A stretch of DNA of 8,415 nucleotides from Acidaminococcus fermentans (GTDB taxonomy: Bacteria > Bacillota_C > Negativicutes > Acidaminococcales > Acidaminococcaceae). The translations under genes were made by a program, and so were the position numbers. Below are positions 5,379 to 8,415 of this stretch, piece after piece (the first letter of the stretch is position 1; each line of letters starts with the position of its first letter). The stretch is from assembly GCA_004555735.1 (NCBI GenBank), contig SFHH01000091.1, forward strand, positions 1 through 8,415, read 5' to 3'. The notes beneath the pieces are model-generated. The model did no database searches, was not told the origin of the DNA, and worked only from the letters and a program-made list of their open reading frames with translations.

Positions 5379-6568
5379 TTCACTCGCTCCGCTTCCTCTC
5401 CTTCCACCAGGGTGGGGCGGTAGTCGTTCCAGTCCGGAGTGGAAGAAATCCGGCAGGGAATCACTTTTCCCGGGTCCGCTCCTAAAAGATGGCCTTTCTG
5501 GAACCGGAAGGTCTGCTGGTAGATGAAGGTATCTTTGTCCCGGGGATTGCTGTTTCCCCCGAAGCAAAAATTTCCCAGGCTGTAACAGATGGTCTTCCCT
5601 TTATAGGTTTCCACGGGCTGGATCACGTGAGGGTGCGCCCCCAGTACCAGATCCGCTCCTTGGTCGATGGCCATATGGGCCAGATAGACCTGGTCTTCGT
5701 CCGGGCGGGTCTCCAATTCGCTGCCCCAGTGGAAGTAGACCACCACCAGCCGGGCTCCCCTATCTTTTAGTTTTTCCAGTTCTGCCAACAGCTGGTCCGG
5801 GGCCCCGCCTTCCAGGGCATTGATCCCTACTAACCCTACCGGGATCCCTTTGACGGTGACCAACTGGCTTTCTTCATAGCCGAAGGGCAGGATACCGTTG
5901 TCTCCTAAGACCTTGAAGGTATCCCAGTAGCCATCGCTGTCATAGTCATAGCTGTGGTTGTTGGCCAGGGTGGCGGCTTCTACGCTGCCGCTTTTCAGCA
6001 GCTCCACATAAGCCGGGTCTCCCCGGAAGGCGAAAGTCTTGTCCTGGCGTTCACCCCGGGTGGTAAGGGGACCTTCCAGGTTCACTACGGTCAGGTCGTC
6101 GTGGGCGAAGATGGGCTGCACACCGGCCAGGAATACGGAGCCGTCGCCGCCTGCTCCATCCCAGGCAGCCGGGAAGGTTCCTTCATAGCCGAAACTTTCT
6201 TCCGTGCCCAGGGTACAGTCGCCGGCGGCGCTGATGGTCAGGGTGATGATGGGGTCTTCCGGGGGCTGGGGAGCCGGAGCGGAAGACGGCAGAGGGGCCG
6301 GTACTGCAGGAGAAGCAGCCGGGGCAGGGAGCCCCGTTTTTCCCGGGGCTGCCAGATCCGGTGCCGGGGACGCAGGCTGAGGTGCCGAGGAAGTGACGGT
6401 TTTGTCAGACGGCTTTGAGGAGACGCCTTGAGCTGGCTGGGAAGCAGCCTCTACAGGAGCTGCCGGCTTCTGGGCTGCAAGTCTTGCAGGGGAGGCCAGG
6501 GCCGGAGAAATCAGCAGGGTCAGGGCCCCGAGGCCGACGATGAAGAAGGTGGAAATACAATGGATCAT
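5348..6568 (-). CDS. Exported CapA/PgsA-family protein (poly-gamma-glutamate synthesis type, metallophosphoesterase fold)
   Basis: The 406-residue protein begins with a signal peptide (hydrophobic 5-22, likely cleavage after ALA near residue 25, no lipobox). A long Pro/Ala/Ser-rich linker (about 26-106) follows, then a PGA_cap domain (PF09587) at about 107-350. Expected motifs are present: SAAGDCTLG (113-121), VVNLEGPLT (161-169), LANNHSYDYD (201-210), YFHWGSE (278-284), LGAHPHVIQPVE (309-320) and SLGNFCFGG (330-338). These hold the Asp, Asn and His residues of the metallophosphoesterase-like site. The family includes PgsA/CapA of poly-gamma-glutamate capsule machinery, but no capB/capC partner is visible, so a role at the cell surface is as far as the evidence goes. 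The ATG at 6568 is chosen because the signal peptide starts there and AGAGGAA lies 10 bases upstream. The frame stays open to 6964 on the minus strand, but that part is antisense to pcp. Confidence 0.88.
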   Translation of the reverse strand: MIHCISTFFIVGLGALTLLISPALASPARLAAQKPAAPVEAASQPAQGVSSKPSDKTVTSSAPQPASPAPDLAAPGKTGLPAPAASPAVPAPLPSSAPAPQPPEDPIITLTISAAGDCTLGTEESFGYEGTFPAAWDGAGGDGSVFLAGVQPIFAHDDLTVVNLEGPLTTRGERQDKTFAFRGDPAYVELLKSGSVEAATLANNHSYDYDSDGYWDTFKVLGDNGILPFGYEESQLVTVKGIPVGLVGINALEGGAPDQLLAELEKLKDRGARLVVVYFHWGSELETRPDEDQVYLAHMAIDQGADLVLGAHPHVIQPVETYKGKTICYSLGNFCFGGNSNPRDKDTFIYQQTFRFQKGHLLGADPGKVIPCRISSTPDWNDYRPTLVEGEEAERVKEKAKGVLQV

Positions 6569-6585
6569 ACAACAGGTTCCTCTCT

Positions 6586-6597
6586 CTGAAATTTCAG
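6586..6597. promoter_or_regulatory. 12-bp palindrome at the capA-like transcription start
   Basis: CTGAAATTTCAG is a perfect palindrome lying just downstream of the -10 box of the minus-strand promoter, over the expected start site (about 6596). The position suits a repressor operator. It is short enough that chance is possible. Confidence 0.35.
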
Positions 6598-6602
6598 TTC
6601 TT

Positions 6603-6632
6603 ATCATAAAGCAAAAAAGGATGTCTTGTCCA
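6603..6632 (-). promoter_or_regulatory. Sigma-A promoter of the capA-like gene
   Basis: The minus strand has TGGACA (6632-6627) and TATGAT (6608-6603), each 5 of 6 to consensus, with an 18-base spacer. The transcript would start near 6596, about 28 bases before the ATG at 6568. This also argues against the longer start at 6607, which would lie inside the promoter. Confidence 0.65.
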
Positions 6633-6686
6633 GCTACAGGACTTTTTCTGGGGAGAGCGAATAAGACAGATAGAGGAGGCGAGAAT

Positions 6687-7331
6687 ATGAACGTACTGCT
6701 CACAGGCTTTGATCCATTTGGCGGGGAACCGGTGAATCCGGCCTTGGAAGCGGTGAAGGAGCTGGATGGCCTGACCCTGGCCGGGGCCCAGGTCCACACA
6801 GTGGAAATCCCCACGGTGCGGCTGAAAGCCATTGCCAAAGTGAAGGAAGCCATCGCTGCCTTCGATCCGGATATGGTCATCTGCATCGGCCAGGCCGGGG
6901 GACGGACGGAAATGACCGTGGAACGGGTGGCCATCAACTGCGATGACTTCCGAATCGGGGACAATGAAGGGAATCAGCCGGTGGATGAGCCCATCGTATC
7001 CGGCGGTCCTGTGGGATATTTTTCCACCCTGCCCATCAAGAAGATTGTGGCAGCTTTGGCCGCAAAAGGGATTCCGGCCAAAGTATCCAACACAGCCGGG
7101 ACCTTTGTGTGCAACCATGTGTTCTACGGGCTCATGGATCTCTTGGCCCACGATACCCGGAAACGCCGGGGCGGCTTCATCCACGTACCTTATCTGCCGG
7201 AACAGGCTGCCCGGCTGAAAGACCAGCCCAGCATGGCCCTGGAGACCATCGTGGCAGGCCTGGAAGTGGCTGTAGAGACGGCGGTGAAAAACGAAACAGA
7301 CGCCAAACTGACCGGGGGAACGGAGTGCTGA
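6687..7331 (+). CDS. pcp: Pyrrolidone-carboxylate peptidase (pyroglutamyl peptidase I)
   Basis: A 214-residue protein, the normal length for this cysteine peptidase (family C15), which removes N-terminal pyroglutamate from peptides in the cytoplasm. The N-terminal MNVLLTGFDPFGGEPVNPAL is diagnostic. The catalytic triad is in place: Glu79 in GGRTEMTVERVAIN (71-84), Cys142 in NTAGTFVCNHVFYG (135-148) and His166 in GGFIHVPYLPEQ (162-173). The start at 6687 follows an AGGAGG site (6674-6679) with 7-base spacing. The reading frame is open further upstream to 6540, but that stretch contains the capA-like promoter and has no family match. The gene diverges from the capA-like gene and converges on the hydrogenase gene. 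Release of pyroglutamate, a source of glutamate, would suit an amino-acid fermenter, though that link is inference. No clear plus-strand promoter was found in the 118-base gap. Confidence 0.97.
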   Translation: MNVLLTGFDPFGGEPVNPALEAVKELDGLTLAGAQVHTVEIPTVRLKAIAKVKEAIAAFDPDMVICIGQAGGRTEMTVERVAINCDDFRIGDNEGNQPVDEPIVSGGPVGYFSTLPIKKIVAALAAKGIPAKVSNTAGTFVCNHVFYGLMDLLAHDTRKRRGGFIHVPYLPEQAARLKDQPSMALETIVAGLEVAVETAVKNETDAKLTGGTEC

Positions 7332-7361
7332 AAAAAGTGGGGTGTGAAAAATTCACACCCC
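7331..7361 (-). terminator. Terminator of the hydrogenase transcript (copy 2 of the repeated hairpin)
   Basis: GGGGTGTGAA (7339-7348) pairs with TTCACACCCC (7352-7361) around AAA. On the minus strand it is followed within two bases by TTTTTT (7336-7331). The T-run overlaps the pcp stop codon, just as copy 1 abuts the DUF819 gene end. Confidence 0.75.
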
Positions 7362-7362
7362 G

Positions 7363-7390
7363 GTCGCGAGTCGTGAGTCGTGAGTCGCCA
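7363..7390 (+). repeat. Short tandem array of a 7-bp unit (4 copies)
   Basis: Four consecutive heptamers read GTCGCGA, GTCGTGA, GTCGTGA and GTCGCCA. The array starts two bases after the terminator hairpin of the same intergenic region. It is matched by a related array in the opposite orientation at 7489-7516. It has no coding role that I can see. Confidence 0.75.
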
Positions 7391-7488
7391 GCCTGTACGA
7401 TTGAGCCGTTTCTTCTTTTTCTATAGGATGATAGGATAAAACCGGAATGGACTTTGCAAAATGGGATCTTTGCCCTGCAACAACAAGC

Positions 7489-7516
7489 CCGGGACCCGAG
7501 ACCCGCGGCTCGTGAC
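7489..7516 (-). repeat. Second, degenerate array of the same 7-bp unit, inverted
   Basis: Read on the minus strand the heptamers are GTCACGA, GCCGCGG, GTCTCGG and GTCCCGG, variants of a GTCNCGR unit like that at 7363-7390. The ends closest in sequence (GGTCGCGAGTCG at 7362-7373 and CGGCTCGTGACC at 7506-7517) could pair over 12 bp with two G-U pairs, closing a loop of about 130 bases. The stretch between the arrays (7391-7488) has no ORF that I can support. Confidence 0.5.
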
Positions 7517-7517
7517 C

Positions 7518-7547
7518 GGAGCTGCTGCCTGTGCAGCAGCTCCTTTT
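7518..7547 (+). terminator. Plus-strand terminator downstream of pcp
   Basis: GGAGCTGCTGC (7518-7528) and GCAGCAGCTCC (7533-7543) form a perfect 11-bp GC-rich stem with loop CTGT, followed by TTTT. The T-run touches the stop codon of the opposing hydrogenase gene. No T-run follows on the minus strand, so it acts, if at all, on the pcp transcript. Confidence 0.65.
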
Positions 7548-8415
7548 CATATCTTCCACCCAAAATGGTCCGTATGGAGCAGTGCCTCGGCTTTGGGACT
7601 CAAGGGTTCTCCCAGGAACTCCCGGTAAAGCTGCTGGATCTGGGGATTGTCATGGGAACAGCGCAGGGGATTTTCCGCATCCAGCCGGTAAAGCTGCTGG
7701 CCCCGTACGCCCTGGAATTCCTCATCATGCCGGGGAATGGGCTGGCCTCCGCCGCCGGCACAGCCTCCTGGGCAGGCCATCACTTCTACGAAGTCGTAAT
7801 GGACCTCTTTCCGTTTCAAGGCCCGGATCAGCTGCCGGGTATTGCCCAGACCGCTGACTACGGCACACCGCAGCTCTTTGCCCGCCAACGTATAAGCGGC
7901 TTCCCGTAGGGTTGGGCCGGTACGGATGGCGGCGAAAAAGTCCGGATCCGGATTTTTCCCCATGAGCTTGGCATAGGCCGTCCGCAGGGCTGCTTCCATG
8001 ACCCCGCCTGTGGCTCCGAAGATGGTCCCCGCTCCGGTATAGGTCCCCATAGGGTCATCCAGAGGTTCTTCTGGCATCAGGGCCGGGTCCAGGTGGTCCG
8101 CCCGGAGCATGCGGACGAATTCCCGAGTGGTCAGGGACAGATCCACATCGGGTCCGTGGACCGTCCGCATGGTGGGCAGGGCACATTCTGCTTTTTTCGC
8201 CAGGCAGGGCATGATGGAGACACAGTACAGTTTTTCTGGTTCTACCCCCAATTTATCGGCCAACCAGGTCTTGACCATGGCCCCGAACATCTGCTGGGGC
8301 GATTTGGAAGTGGAAAGCTGGCCGGTGAGCTCTGGATACTGGCCCTTCAGGAAGCGGACCCAGCCAGGGCAGCAGCTGGTGAACATGGGGAAGTCTCGGG
8401 TATCGCCCTTGGAAA
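7547..8415 (-). CDS. [FeFe]-hydrogenase catalytic (H-cluster) region, C-terminal part
   Basis: The frame enters at the right edge and ends at TGA 7549-7547, showing about 289 residues. All three H-cluster motifs are present: L1 MFTSCCPGW, L2 IMPCLAKKAE and L3 VEVMACPGGCAGGGGQP. They supply the four cysteine ligands, plus the cysteine before the L1 ligand that in studied enzymes carries protons to the active site. That set points to a catalytic hydrogenase rather than a sensor form. The C-terminus (NPLRCSHDNPQIQQLYREFL then GEPLSPKAEALLHTDHF) matches the small-subunit-like domain found at the end of many such enzymes. The reaction is reversible proton reduction, normally to dispose of electrons from fermentation. 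The N-terminal iron-sulfur domains, and so the subtype (ferredoxin-linked monomer or NAD-linked bifurcating complex), lie outside the window. Confidence 0.96.
   Translation of the reverse strand, partial: SKGDTRDFPMFTSCCPGWVRFLKGQYPELTGQLSTSKSPQQMFGAMVKTWLADKLGVEPEKLYCVSIMPCLAKKAECALPTMRTVHGPDVDLSLTTREFVRMLRADHLDPALMPEEPLDDPMGTYTGAGTIFGATGGVMEAALRTAYAKLMGKNPDPDFFAAIRTGPTLREAAYTLAGKELRCAVVSGLGNTRQLIRALKRKEVHYDFVEVMACPGGCAGGGGQPIPRHDEEFQGVRGQQLYRLDAENPLRCSHDNPQIQQLYREFLGEPLSPKAEALLHTDHFGWKI

Noticed and set aside
6621..6646. Small hairpin GTCC-agctaca-GGAC followed by TTTTT before pcp, as terminator or riboswitch
   Set aside because: The stem is only 4 bp and overlaps the -35 box of the capA-like promoter; too weak to support.
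6569..6964. N-terminal extension of the capA-like protein
   Set aside because: The extra 132 residues are antisense to the conserved pcp gene and precede a good signal peptide, a ribosome site and a promoter at 6603-6632.
7363..7516. CRISPR array
   Set aside because: Units are only 7 bp, contiguous, without spacers, and inverted between the two blocks.

Overview
The window looks like chromosome of an anaerobic, moderately GC-rich Firmicute. A Negativicutes amino-acid or organic-acid fermenter of the Acidaminococcaceae type is my best guess. This is inferred from gene content ([FeFe]-hydrogenase, PrpR-type sigma-54 activator, type III CoA-transferase, DUF819 carrier, pyroglutamyl peptidase), from base composition and from strong AGGAGG-type ribosome sites; no rRNA or other marker gene confirms it. 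Seven protein genes and one likely small ORF are present. Two genes run off the window edges, and one gene carries an apparent frameshift.

Left part (1-3890, all minus strand): a self-contained sigma-54 regulatory island. A PrpR_N-PAS-AAA+-Fis activator (1858-3786) is transcribed from a near-perfect housekeeping promoter (TTGACA-18-TATAAT, 3861-3890) and ends at a strong hairpin terminator (1692-1755). Just beyond lies a textbook -24/-12 promoter, TGGCACG-N4-TTGCA (1649-1664). It drives a MatC-like carboxylate permease (306-1559, TTG start) and, 50 bases further on, a type III CoA-transferase (1-255, cut by the window edge). A perfect 15-bp inverted repeat (1817-1856), about 180-220 bases upstream of the predicted start of transcription, is the obvious candidate enhancer site. 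The reading is a sensor for an organic acid (or acyl-CoA-derived metabolite) that switches on uptake and CoA activation of a carboxylic acid. The actual acid is not determinable here.

Middle (3899-5323, plus strand): divergent from the regulator, a putative 39-codon ORF whose start lies in a perfect 17-bp palindrome is followed 20 bases later by a DUF819 membrane protein. The DUF819 reading frame breaks at a run of four C (5217-5220), which removes the normal last membrane helix.

Right part (5348-8415): an exported CapA/PgsA-type metallophosphoesterase-like protein (minus) diverges from pyrrolidone-carboxylate peptidase pcp (plus). The latter converges on the catalytic C-terminal part of an [FeFe]-hydrogenase (minus, cut by the right edge). 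The two convergent junctions (5308-5370 and 7331-7547) carry nearly identical terminator hairpins. The second junction also holds two short arrays of a degenerate 7-bp unit in opposite orientation, resembling a dispersed intergenic repeat.
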